Position numbers and translations under genes: made by a program
Assembly (NCBI RefSeq): GCF_001189295.1
Contig: NZ_CP012159.1
Span: 2,246,001 to 2,310,000, forward strand
Source: Chondromyces crocatus
Lineage (GTDB): Bacteria > Myxococcota_A > Polyangia > Polyangiales > Polyangiaceae
Reading direction: 5' to 3'
DNA: 64,000 bases
In this document: piece by piece, positions 7,682 to 16,227 of the stretch
Layout of the letters: each line of letters begins with the position of its first letter
Numbering within the stretch: position 1 is the stretch's first letter
Notes under the pieces: model-generated
Databases searched by the model: none
What the model was told of the DNA's origin: nothing
Seen by the model: the letters and a program-made list of their open reading frames with translations, nothing else

Positions 7682-8844
7682 ACCTGGTCTCCATCGCGGC
7701 GCGGAACCTTCTCCGCAACAAGTTCCGCACCGTCTTCACGGTGCTCGGGGCGTCGGTCGCGGTGCTCGCGTTCGTGTTCATCCAGACGGTGGTCTCGTCG
7801 TGGAACGCGGCGATCGAGTTCGCGGCGAAGGACCGCATCGCGACGCGGCACAAGATCTCGATGATCATGCCGCTGCCGAAGCGCTACGCCGACGCCATCC
7901 GGGAGGTGCCCGGGGTGAAGCACGTGTGCGCCATGCAGTGGTTCGGCGGCGTGGACCCGAAGGACAAGAACAACTTCTTCGCGAACATGGCCGTCGAGTC
8001 GAAGTCCCTCTTCGACGTGTACGACGAGATGGTGGTCTCGGCCGAGGACAAGGACCGCTGGCTCGCGGACCGGCAAGGGGCGATCGTCGGCGCGGCGCTT
8101 GCGAAGAAGATGGGCCTCAAGATCGGCGACCGGGTGACGCTCGCGGGGACGATCTTCCCCGGGGAGTGGCAGTTCAACGTGTCGGGGATCTACACGGCGA
8201 CGCGCCGGTCGATCGACCAGTCGCAGTTCTTCTTCCACTACGAGTACATGAACGACTCGATCCCGGAGAAGGAGCGCGACCAGATCGCCTGGATCGCGTC
8301 GCGGCTCGACGACCCGACGCGGAGCGCCGAGGTGAGCGCGGCGATCGACAAGATCTTCGACGAGAAGGACGTGCAGACGGCGACGATGAGCGAGCGGGCG
8401 ATGAACATGTCGTTCATGGCGATGTTCTCGGCGATGCTGTCGGCGCTCGACGCGGTGTCGGTGATCATCCTGCTGATCATGATGATGATCCTGGGGAACA
8501 CGATCGCGATGGGGGTCCGGGAGCGGACGCGGGAGTACGGTGTGCTCCGGGCCGTGGGCTTCCAGCCGAAGCACGTGCGGATCTTCATCCTGGGTGAGGC
8601 GCTGACCGTGGGCGTCGCGGCCGGCATCGTGGGGCTCGCGATCTCGTACCCGCTCGTGGAGCTGATGTTCGGGCGGTTCCTCGAAGAGAACATGGGCGGG
8701 ATGTTCCCGTACTTCCGCATCGGTCCGGTGACGATGGTGCTGGCGGTGCTGCTCGCGATCGGGCTGTCGCTCCTGGCGTCGTTGATCCCTGCGTACCAGG
8801 CGGCGAAGCTCTCGGTGACGGACGCGCTGCGGAGGGTGGCATGA
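7678..8844 (+). CDS. FtsX-like ABC permease (first of two)
   Basis: The start is a GTG overlapping the ATPase stop. Topology is that of the MacB/LolC/E family: one N-terminal membrane helix (FRTVFTVLGASVAVLAFVFI), a large extracytoplasmic domain of about 220 residues, then three C-terminal helices (SVIILLIMMMILGNTIAMGV and two further segments). The cytoplasmic motif RERTREYGVLRAVG before the second helix is typical of FtsX permeases. With the second permease it probably forms a heterodimer, as LolC and LolE do. The substrate could be a lipoprotein, lipid or small molecule and is not evident. Confidence 0.93.
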   Translation: MNLVSIAARNLLRNKFRTVFTVLGASVAVLAFVFIQTVVSSWNAAIEFAAKDRIATRHKISMIMPLPKRYADAIREVPGVKHVCAMQWFGGVDPKDKNNFFANMAVESKSLFDVYDEMVVSAEDKDRWLADRQGAIVGAALAKKMGLKIGDRVTLAGTIFPGEWQFNVSGIYTATRRSIDQSQFFFHYEYMNDSIPEKERDQIAWIASRLDDPTRSAEVSAAIDKIFDEKDVQTATMSERAMNMSFMAMFSAMLSALDAVSVIILLIMMMILGNTIAMGVRERTREYGVLRAVGFQPKHVRIFILGEALTVGVAAGIVGLAISYPLVELMFGRFLEENMGGMFPYFRIGPVTMVLAVLLAIGLSLLASLIPAYQAAKLSVTDALRRVA

Positions 8845-10007
8845 TCCCGGTCGCATACAACCTGAGGAACCTGACCGTCCGGAAGGCGACGACCGCCGCG
8901 ACGGCCGCGGGTCTGGGTCTGGTGGTGTTCGTGTTCGCATCGGTGATGATGCTCGCGAACAGCATCGAGCGGACGCTGGGCCGGTCGGGGCAGCCGGATG
9001 TGGCCATCGTGCTGCGCAAGGGCTCCGACGCAGAGCTGGCGAGCAGCATCGAAGAGCAGCAGATCAACCTGATCCTGGCCAACGCCGACGTGGCGAAGCG
9101 CGGCGACGGCAAGCCGGACGGGGTGGCCGAGATCGCCATGGTGATCCTGCTGAAGAAGCTGGGCACGGACGGGCTGTCGAACGTGCAGGTGCGCGGGGTG
9201 CCGGACGACGTGATGGCGTTCCGGCCGGCGGTGAAGGTGATCGAGGGCCGGCCGGCGCAAGCCGGGAGCGACGAGGTGATCGTCGGCAAGGCGATCATGG
9301 GGCGCTTCGAGGGGCTGACCCTGGGCGGGAAGTTCGAGCTGCGGAAGAACCGGCCGGTGACCGTGGTCGGCGTCTTCTCGGACGAGGGGTCGTCGTTCGA
9401 GTCCGAGGTGTGGGGCGACGTCCACACCGTGGGCTCGGCGTTCGGGCGCGAAGGGTCGGTGTCCGTGGTGCGCGCGCGGTTGATCTCGCCGACGAAGTTC
9501 GACGGGTTCAAGGCGTCCATCGAGCAGAACCAGCAGCTCGGCCTCGAGGTGCAGCGCGAGCTCGAGTACTACGAGAAGCAGTCCGAGGGGATGAACATGT
9601 TCATCGGCGCCCTCGGGATCAGCATCGCGTTCCTGTTCTCGATCGGCGCGATGATCGGGGCGATGATCACCATGTACGGGTCGATCGCGAACCGTCAGCG
9701 GGAGATCGGGACCTTGCGGGCGCTCGGGTTCTCGCGGTTCAGCATCCTGATCTCGTTCCTGCTCGAATCGACGGTCCTGGCGCTGATCGGCGGCGGGCTC
9801 GGCGCGCTCGGCTCGCTGGCGATGGGCATGGTGCGGTTCTCGATGGTGAACTTCTCGAGCTTCTCGGAGATGGTGTTCACGTTCGAGCCGACGCCAGGGA
9901 TCCTGGTGGGGTCCTTGGCCATCGCGGTGGTGATGGGTCTCTTCGGCGGCTTCTTGCCGGCGGTGCAGGCCGCACGGATGAGTCCAATCAAGGCGATGCG
10001 CGGCTGA
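8841..10007 (+). CDS. FtsX-like ABC permease (second of two)
   Basis: It has the same length (388 aa) and topology as the preceding permease: an N-terminal helix (AAGLGLVVFVFASVMMLANS), a periplasmic domain, and three C-terminal helices. The motif NRQREIGTLRALGFS is the FtsX cytoplasmic signature. It overlaps its neighbour by four bases (ATGA). The two permeases differ clearly in sequence, so they are an old pair, not a recent duplication. The last codons, MSPIKAMRG, fall within a sequence repeated just after the stop. Confidence 0.93.
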   Translation: MIPVAYNLRNLTVRKATTAATAAGLGLVVFVFASVMMLANSIERTLGRSGQPDVAIVLRKGSDAELASSIEEQQINLILANADVAKRGDGKPDGVAEIAMVILLKKLGTDGLSNVQVRGVPDDVMAFRPAVKVIEGRPAQAGSDEVIVGKAIMGRFEGLTLGGKFELRKNRPVTVVGVFSDEGSSFESEVWGDVHTVGSAFGREGSVSVVRARLISPTKFDGFKASIEQNQQLGLEVQRELEYYEKQSEGMNMFIGALGISIAFLFSIGAMIGAMITMYGSIANRQREIGTLRALGFSRFSILISFLLESTVLALIGGGLGALGSLAMGMVRFSMVNFSSFSEMVFTFEPTPGILVGSLAIAVVMGLFGGFLPAVQAARMSPIKAMRG

Positions 10008-10073
10008 CCACGGCGTCCCGTCGGCACGGGACGAGTCCAATCGAAACGATGCGCGGCTGACCACGGCGTCCCG
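9980..10073. repeat. 53-bp-period direct repeat covering the permease 3' end
   Basis: Bases 9980-10020 recur at 10033-10073 with three mismatches (AAGGCG versus GAAACG). The first copy encodes the last residues of the permease and its stop; the second lies entirely after the stop and would read SPIETMRG followed by a stop in another frame. It looks like a decayed tandem duplication. Confidence 0.85.
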
Positions 10074-10134
10074 CTGACGAGGGAGGAGAGCGGATCTGCT
10101 TGCAGTTCCGCCGGGGGGGGCCTTGTCTGGAAGG

Positions 10135-11112
10135 ATGCGGATCGTCGTCGTCGGTGGGGGGGGATTCGTTGGCCAGCATGTGGTCGAGGAGCTGGTCCGG
10201 CGAGGGCACGAGGTGGTCGCGGTGACGCGGCGGGCGGTGCGGGCGGCGTGGCCCGAAGGGGTGACGCACCGGGTGCTCGACGCGCAGCACGCCACGGACG
10301 GGGAGGTGGCGGACCTGCTGGTCGGCGGCGAGGGGGTGGTGTTCGCCGCCGGGGTGGATGACCGGACGCTGGTGCCAGCGCCAGCCTACCCGGTGCTGCA
10401 CGCCGCGAACGTGGTGCCCGTGGTGCGGCTGGTGTCGCTGGGGCGCGCCGCAGGGGTGAAGCGGGTGGTGGTGCTGGGGTCGTACTTCACGCACTTCACG
10501 CGGCGCTGGCCCGAGCTGGAGCTGCCCGAGCGGCATCCGTACATCCGGAGCCGGGTGGAGCAGGTGCGGGCGGCGATGGAAGCGGCCGGCAGCGAGGTGC
10601 GGGTGACGGTGCTGGAGCTGCCGTTCATCTTCGGGGCGGCGTCCGGGCTGCGGTCGCAGTGGGTGCCGCTGGTGGCCTACGCGGCGTCGCGGCTGCCGCT
10701 CGTGGCGCCAGAGGGGGGAACGGCGGCGGTGGCGGTGGAGCAGGTGGCGGAGGCGGTCGCTGGTGGGCTGGAACGCGACGGGGAGGCCGCGGGAGGCTGT
10801 CACCCGGTGGTGGAAGAGAACCTGCGCTGGGGGGCGCTGCTGGAGCGGCTGGCACGGGTGACGGGGCGACCGCGGTCGGCGCATCGGTTGCCGTCGGGGG
10901 TGCTGCGCGCAGCGATGCCTCCGGTAGGGCTCGTGTACCGGGTGAAGGGGCTGGAGCCCGGGCTGGAGACGGCGGGGCTGCCGTCCCTGTTCCTGCGGGA
11001 GCTGTTCCTGGATCCGACGTCGTGCCGGGAGGTGCTGGGGGTGCAGCCGCGGGAGCTGGATGCTGCGCTGGAGGCGACGGTGGCAGCGTGCGACGTGCCG
11101 GCGAGCGGGTAG
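10135..11112 (+). CDS. NAD(P)-dependent epimerase/dehydratase, extended SDR family
   Basis: The N-terminus MRIVVVGGGGFVGQHVVEEL is a Rossmann dinucleotide-binding start with GxxGxxG-type spacing. The core VVFAAGVDD, ANVVPVVRLVSLGRAAGVKRVVVLGS and the YIRSRVEQ segment (the usual YxxxK position has Arg) place it among extended or atypical SDRs, close to NAD-dependent epimerases/dehydratases. The changed catalytic motif makes classical dehydrogenase activity uncertain. The ATG at 10135 gives a canonical N-terminus; a TTG four codons upstream is possible. It is convergent with the DsbA-parvulin gene downstream and separated from the export operon by a small repeat. Confidence 0.8.
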   Translation: MRIVVVGGGGFVGQHVVEELVRRGHEVVAVTRRAVRAAWPEGVTHRVLDAQHATDGEVADLLVGGEGVVFAAGVDDRTLVPAPAYPVLHAANVVPVVRLVSLGRAAGVKRVVVLGSYFTHFTRRWPELELPERHPYIRSRVEQVRAAMEAAGSEVRVTVLELPFIFGAASGLRSQWVPLVAYAASRLPLVAPEGGTAAVAVEQVAEAVAGGLERDGEAAGGCHPVVEENLRWGALLERLARVTGRPRSAHRLPSGVLRAAMPPVGLVYRVKGLEPGLETAGLPSLFLRELFLDPTSCREVLGVQPRELDAALEATVAACDVPASG

Positions 11113-11145
11113 GCGAGGTCAGGCCCGAAGCGGCGACGGCACGTC

Positions 11146-13551
11146 TCAATGCGTCCGCAGGATGACGTGGAAGCCGAAGGGGGTCTCGGTGATGCCGAGC
11201 TGGCCGACGCCGAGGCTCTCCACGCCTTGCTCGAACTCGCGGACCATCATGCCTTTGCCGAAGCGGCCGAGGTCGCCGCCGCGTTTGTCGGCGCCGGGTT
11301 CGTCGCTGTACAGAGTCACGAGGTCCGCGAACGGGGTGCCGGCGCGGGCGGCCTTGAGGGCGGTCTCGGCGCGGGCGCGGGCTTCGGCCTTGGTGCGGGT
11401 GATGTCGTTGCGGCCGCGCATGGAGCCTACGTGCATGATGAGGATGTGCTTGGCGCCGAGGGCGTCCTTGGCGGCGGCGAGCTGCGCGAGGGGTGAAGGG
11501 CCGGGTGAGGGTACGGGTGCAGGCGCAGGGGCCGCCTCGCCGTGGATGCTGCCAGGGGCGATGGGCTCCTTGGGGCCGAGGGCTTTGTCGATGCGCTTCT
11601 TGAACGCGGCGAGCGGCTGGGCGCCGGAGAGGTAGTAGTCGTTGATCGCGAAGGCGGGCGTGCCGGAGAGGTGGAGCTGCTCGGCGAGCTGCTGGTCGAG
11701 GGCGATGGCAGCGTCGTGGGTGCCCGCGTCGAGCGCGGCGCGGAAGCGGGGGAGGTCGAGGCCGGCGGCGGCGGCGTGCCGTTCGAGCTGAGGGCGGCCG
11801 AGGCCCTGGGCGGACTGGTCTTGCCAGAGGCGATCGAGGAAGGCCCAGAAGCCAGCGTCGCCCTTCTGCTTGAAGGCCTCCATGGATGCGGCGGCGGCGA
11901 GCGGTGCCTCCTTGTGGAAGGGGAGGGGGAGGTGGCGCCACACGACGCGGACCTTGCCCGGGTAGGCGGTGAGCACGTCCTGGATCGTGGGCAGGACGCG
12001 CTTGGTGAAGGGGCACTGGAGGTCGCCGAAGAACTGGATGGTGACCGGGGCGCCGAGCGGGGCGCCTTTGCCCGGCTGTGCGCGGGTCGCGGCGGGCGCG
12101 TGGATGCGCGTGAGGGTGACCTTCTTCGCGTCCTTCTGGAGGGTGTCGTAGAGCTTCGCGGGCGGGGTTCCGGCGTCGAGCAGCGCTTGCGCCTGGGGGA
12201 GCAGCTCGTCGATGAGGGCCGTGAAGGCTTCCGCGGGCTGGGCGCCGAGGAGGCGGCGGCCGTTGACGAAGAAGTGCGGGGTGCCGCTGGCGGCGAGTTC
12301 CTCGCCGAGGTTCATGTCGGCGTCGATGCGGGCCTTGTGCTTGCTGGTGGTGATGGCGCGTCGGGCAGCCGCGACGTTGAGGCCGAGGGTTCTGGCGTGG
12401 GCGTCGAGGTCGTTGTCCTCGAGCTGCTTCTGGTTCTCGAAGAGGAGCTTGAAGGCCTTCCAGAAGGCCGCTTCGCCCTTCTGGGCCTGGGCTTCGATGG
12501 CGAGTTGCGAGGCCGGGATGGCGCGGTGGTGAAAGGGGAGGGGGGTGTGCTTGAAGACGATGCGGAGCTTGTCGCCGTAGCGCTGTTCGAGCGCTTCGAG
12601 GGTCGGCAGGACGCGCGCGCTGAAGGGGCACTGGAACTCTGCGAACATGACGAGGGTGATCGGCGCGTTCCGGTTGCCGCGGATGGGGGAGCCGTCGATG
12701 GGGACGCTCCAGACGGTGGTGTCCGGGGCCTCCTTGGTCGGGCGCGCGGCCGCACGCTCGGGGTAGACGTACTGGGCGTCGGAGAGCTGGGCGTAGATGC
12801 GGGTCGGAGGGACGCCCTGGGACCGGAGGGCGGTGGCCTTTTCGAGCTGCTCGTCGATGACGGTGCGGAAGCGATCGAGGGGCAGGGCGCCCGAGAGAAA
12901 GACGCCGTTGATCAAGGAGGCAGGGGTGCCGGTGATGCCGAGGCGCTTGGCTTCGGCCATGTCGCGGTCGACCTTGTTCGCGTTCGCGCGGAGTTCCAGG
13001 GCGGCGCGGTAGGCGGGGAGCGGGGCGCCCGCTTGCGCGGCCCAGGTGTCGAAGTTTTCGGGGGCGAGCGTGCGCTGGTTGGCCATGGTGAGGTGGTGGA
13101 ACCGCCAGAAGGCGTCGGGGCCAGCGACGCGGAAGACGGTCTCGGCCGCGACGTGCGCGGGGACGGCGTTCTTGTGGAAGGGGAGAGGGTTGTGCCGCCA
13201 GACGATGCGCAGGGTGTCGGGGCCGTAGATGGCCTGGAGCTGGAGGAGGGTCGCGACGAGCTTGCTGGTGAAGGGGCACTCGTAGTCCCCCCAGGTGACG
13301 AGGGTGACCGGAGCGAGGGGGTTGCCCCAGGCAGGGTCGTCGACGGGGACGGGGACCTTGTCGCCCGGCTCGGGCTCGGCCTGCGCGATCTCCTGCTGCG
13401 CCACGGCGGGCGGGACGGCGACCGTGGCCGTGAGCGCGGTCGGCGGGCGCCGGCTGGTCGGGGGCGGCGTCTGGGGGGCGCACGCGGCGAGGGGGGCGAG
13501 GGTGGCGAGGAGCAAGGGAAGGCGAAGGGAGCGCGAGGGTCGGAAGGGCAT
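11146..13551 (-). CDS. Lipoprotein with three DsbA-like domains and a C-terminal parvulin domain (copy 1)
   Basis: The signal peptide ends LAPLAACA (lipobox). Three thioredoxin-4/DsbA-like modules follow in tandem, recognisable by WGDYECPFTSK, FAEFQCPFSARV and FGDLQCPFTKRV, each followed by WRHNPLPFHK-like and GTPxxxING-like segments (the cis-Pro loop). The last ~110 residues are a PpiC-type peptidyl-prolyl isomerase domain (AKHILIMH, GGDLGRFGKGMM, ETPFGFHVIL). Each redox site has the first Cys of CxxC but Thr or Ser instead of the second. The family folds envelope proteins; here monothiol isomerase or client-binding activity is an inference. It lies directly downstream of its paralogue in the same orientation. 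Confidence 0.88.
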   Translation of the reverse strand: MPFRPSRSLRLPLLLATLAPLAACAPQTPPPTSRRPPTALTATVAVPPAVAQQEIAQAEPEPGDKVPVPVDDPAWGNPLAPVTLVTWGDYECPFTSKLVATLLQLQAIYGPDTLRIVWRHNPLPFHKNAVPAHVAAETVFRVAGPDAFWRFHHLTMANQRTLAPENFDTWAAQAGAPLPAYRAALELRANANKVDRDMAEAKRLGITGTPASLINGVFLSGALPLDRFRTVIDEQLEKATALRSQGVPPTRIYAQLSDAQYVYPERAAARPTKEAPDTTVWSVPIDGSPIRGNRNAPITLVMFAEFQCPFSARVLPTLEALEQRYGDKLRIVFKHTPLPFHHRAIPASQLAIEAQAQKGEAAFWKAFKLLFENQKQLEDNDLDAHARTLGLNVAAARRAITTSKHKARIDADMNLGEELAASGTPHFFVNGRRLLGAQPAEAFTALIDELLPQAQALLDAGTPPAKLYDTLQKDAKKVTLTRIHAPAATRAQPGKGAPLGAPVTIQFFGDLQCPFTKRVLPTIQDVLTAYPGKVRVVWRHLPLPFHKEAPLAAAASMEAFKQKGDAGFWAFLDRLWQDQSAQGLGRPQLERHAAAAGLDLPRFRAALDAGTHDAAIALDQQLAEQLHLSGTPAFAINDYYLSGAQPLAAFKKRIDKALGPKEPIAPGSIHGEAAPAPAPVPSPGPSPLAQLAAAKDALGAKHILIMHVGSMRGRNDITRTKAEARARAETALKAARAGTPFADLVTLYSDEPGADKRGGDLGRFGKGMMVREFEQGVESLGVGQLGITETPFGFHVILRTH

Positions 13552-13613
13552 GGGCGTCGTTGGGGAAGGGGTTGTCGAGGCGGAGGGTACGTGGGCCGCA
13601 GGGTGGCCGGGAG

Positions 13614-16013
13614 TCAGTGTGTCCGCAGGATGATGTGGAAGCCGAAGGGCGTCTCGGTGATGCCGAGCTGGCCGACGCCGAGGCTCTCCACGCCTTGCTC
13701 GAACTCGCGCATCATCATGCCTCGACCGAAGCGGCCGAGGTCGCCGCCGCGCTGAGCGGAGCTGGCGTCGTCGCTGTACTGGGCTACGAGGTCGGCGAAG
13801 GCAGTGCCGGCGCGCGCGGCCCTCAGGGCAGCCTCGGCGCGGGCACGCGCTTCGGCCTTGGTGCGGGTGATGTCGTTCCGGGCGCGCACGGAGCCGGTGT
13901 GCATGACCAGGATGTGCTTGGCGCCGAGGGCATCCTTGGCGGCGGCGAGCTGCGCGAGGGGTGAGGGGGCGGGGGCAGGTGTCGGGGCGGGGGCCGGCTC
14001 GCCGTGGATGCTGCCAGGGGCGATGGCCTCCTTGGGGCCGAGGGCTTTGTCGATGCGCTTTTTGAAGGTGGTGAACGCCTGGGCGCCAGAGAGGTAGTAG
14101 TCGTTGATCGCGAAGGTGGGCGTTCCGAAGATGTGAAGCTGCGCGGCGAGCTGGTGATCGCTGTCGACGGCGGCTTCATGGGTGCCGGCGTCGAGCGCGG
14201 CGCGGAAGCGGGCGACGTCGAGGCCGACCCTGGCGGCGTGCTTTTCGAGCTGGGGGCGACCGAGGTTCTGCGCCGACTGGTCCGCCATGAGGAGGTCGAC
14301 GAAGGCCCAGAAGCCGGCGTCGCCCTTCTGCTTGAAGGCTTCGACCGATGCGGCCGCGGCGAGGGGAGCCTCGTCGTGCATGGGCAAGGGATGGTGGCGC
14401 CACACGAGGCGAACCTTGCCGGGGTACGTGGTGAGCACCCGCTGGAGGGTGGGCAGGACGCGCTTGGTGAAGGGGCACTGGAGGTCGCCGAAGAACTGGA
14501 TGGTGACCGGAGCGCCGAGGGGGGCACCCTTGCCGGGCTGCGTGCGGGTCGCGGCGGGGGCGAGGATGCGCGTGAAGGCGACCTTCTTCACGCCCAGCTG
14601 GAGGGTGTCGTAGAGCTTCGCGGGCGGGATGCCGGCGTCGAGCAGCGCTTGCGCCTGGGGGAGCAGTTCGTCGATGAGGTCCTTGAAGGCTTCTTCGGGC
14701 TGAGCGCCGACGAGGCGGCGGCCATTGATGAAGAAGTGGGGGGTGCCGCTGGCGTCGAGCTCGTCGCTGAGGTCCTTGTCGCCTTCGATGCGGGCGCTGT
14801 GCTTGCCGGTGGCGATGGCGCGCCGGACGGCGGCGACGTCGAGGCCGAGGGTTCTGGCGTGGGCGTCGAGGCCCTTGGCGTCGAGCTGCTCCTGGTTCTC
14901 GAAGAGGAGTTCGAAGGCCTTCCAGAAAGCCGCTTCGCCCTTCTGGGCCTGCGCTTCGAGGGCGAACTGCGCGGCCGGGATGGCGCGCTGGTGAAAGGGG
15001 AGGGGGGCGTGCTTGAAGACGATGCGGAGCTTGTCGCCGTAGCGCTGGTCGAGCGCTGCGAGGGTCGGCAGGACGCGCGCGCTGAAGGGGCACTGGAACC
15101 CCGCGAACATGACGAGGGTGATGGGCGCGTTCGGGTTGCCGCGGATGGGGGAACCGTCGATGGGCACGCTCCAGAGCGTGGTGTCGGCGGCGTCCTTGCC
15201 CGGGTGCGCGGCTTCGGGCTCGGCGTTGACGAACTGGGCGTCGGAGAGCTGGGCGTAGATGCGGGCCGGAGGGACGCCCTGGGCCCGGAGGGCGCTGGCC
15301 TCGTCGAGCTGTTCGTCGATGATGGCGCGGAAGCGATCGAGGGGCTGGAAGCCCGAGAGGAGGACGCCGTTGATCAAGGCGGCGGGGGTGCCGAGGATGC
15401 CGAGGCGCCTGGCCTCAGCGACGTCGCGGTCGACCTTGCTTTCGTGCTCGGGTCGTCGGATGCCGGCGCGGAAGGCGAGCAGCGGCACGTCGACCTGGGT
15501 GGCCCAGGCCTCGAAATTCTCGGGGGTGAGCGCGCGCTGGTTGCTCATGGCGAGGTTGTGGAACTTCCAGAAGGCCGCGGGCCCGCCGATGCGGAAGACG
15601 GTCTCGGCGGCGATGTGCGCGAGGGCGGCGTTCTTGTGGAACGGGAGGGGGTCGTGCCTCCAGACGATGCGCAGCTCGTCGGGACCGTAGATGGCCTGGA
15701 GCTGGAGGAGGGTGGGGGCGAGCTTGCCAGTGAAAGGACACTCGTAATCCCCCCAGAGGACGACGGTGACCGGGGCGAGGGGGTTGCCCCAGGAGGGATC
15801 GTCGCGGCTCACGGGGACCTTGCTGCCCTGTGCGGGCTCGCCCTGCGCGGTCTCCCGCTGCTCGGCGTCGGGAGGGACGGCGACCATGGCGGGGGGCGCG
15901 GTCGCAGGGCGCTGGTCGGCCGGGTGCGGCGTCTGGGAGGCGCACGCGGTGAGGGCGGCGAGGAGCAACGGGAGGCGAAGGGAGCGCAAGGGGCGCAAGG
16001 GGCGGAAGGACAT
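13614..16013 (-). CDS. Lipoprotein with three DsbA-like domains and a C-terminal parvulin domain (copy 2)
   Basis: This tandem paralogue of the gene at 11146-13551 has the same architecture and almost the same length (799 versus 801 aa). The signal peptide ends LLAALTACA. Redox sites are WGDYECPFTGK, FAGFQCPFSARV and FGDLQCPFTKRV, again with single cysteines. The parvulin domain contains AKHILVMH, GGDLGRFGRGMM and ETPFGFHIIL. The gap to the downstream copy is 62 bp, so the two are probably cotranscribed. The 3' ends share a run of nearly 60 identical bases, suggesting recent duplication or gene conversion. The gene is divergent from the catalase gene. Confidence 0.88.
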   Translation of the reverse strand: MSFRPLRPLRSLRLPLLLAALTACASQTPHPADQRPATAPPAMVAVPPDAEQRETAQGEPAQGSKVPVSRDDPSWGNPLAPVTVVLWGDYECPFTGKLAPTLLQLQAIYGPDELRIVWRHDPLPFHKNAALAHIAAETVFRIGGPAAFWKFHNLAMSNQRALTPENFEAWATQVDVPLLAFRAGIRRPEHESKVDRDVAEARRLGILGTPAALINGVLLSGFQPLDRFRAIIDEQLDEASALRAQGVPPARIYAQLSDAQFVNAEPEAAHPGKDAADTTLWSVPIDGSPIRGNPNAPITLVMFAGFQCPFSARVLPTLAALDQRYGDKLRIVFKHAPLPFHQRAIPAAQFALEAQAQKGEAAFWKAFELLFENQEQLDAKGLDAHARTLGLDVAAVRRAIATGKHSARIEGDKDLSDELDASGTPHFFINGRRLVGAQPEEAFKDLIDELLPQAQALLDAGIPPAKLYDTLQLGVKKVAFTRILAPAATRTQPGKGAPLGAPVTIQFFGDLQCPFTKRVLPTLQRVLTTYPGKVRLVWRHHPLPMHDEAPLAAAASVEAFKQKGDAGFWAFVDLLMADQSAQNLGRPQLEKHAARVGLDVARFRAALDAGTHEAAVDSDHQLAAQLHIFGTPTFAINDYYLSGAQAFTTFKKRIDKALGPKEAIAPGSIHGEPAPAPTPAPAPSPLAQLAAAKDALGAKHILVMHTGSVRARNDITRTKAEARARAEAALRAARAGTAFADLVAQYSDDASSAQRGGDLGRFGRGMMMREFEQGVESLGVGQLGITETPFGFHIILRTH

Positions 16014-16227
16014 GGAGGGCGGTGGGGAAGGAGGGGGTCGAGAGGCGGAGGGTACGAGGGATTCCGTGCACAGTGGAGGTCAATCAGGGGGCTCCGCACC
16101 GCGCAGGCCAGGATTTCCACAATCGCGCCGGGTGCTGTGCCCGCGCAGGATCTCGCCTCGCCGGACATCGGTGCAGCGATGCCCGGAGGACGCCCCTCGC
16201 GTGGGGCGCGGAGGAGGAGGAATCGTC
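16014..16227. other. Divergent upstream region of the DsbA-parvulin and catalase genes
   Basis: These 214 bp must hold promoters for both directions. No convincing -35/-10 pair or palindrome was found. A strong RBS (GGAGGAGGA, about 16211-16220) precedes the catalase start. Confidence 0.5.

Noticed and set aside
11542-13755. 737-aa plus-strand ORF
   Set aside because: It is antisense to the DsbA-parvulin gene and has Gly/Glu/Val-rich low-complexity composition, a shadow of GC-rich codon bias.
15766-16227. N-terminal extension of the catalase frame
   Set aside because: It overlaps the divergent lipoprotein gene and lacks protein character; ATG 16228 has a strong RBS.
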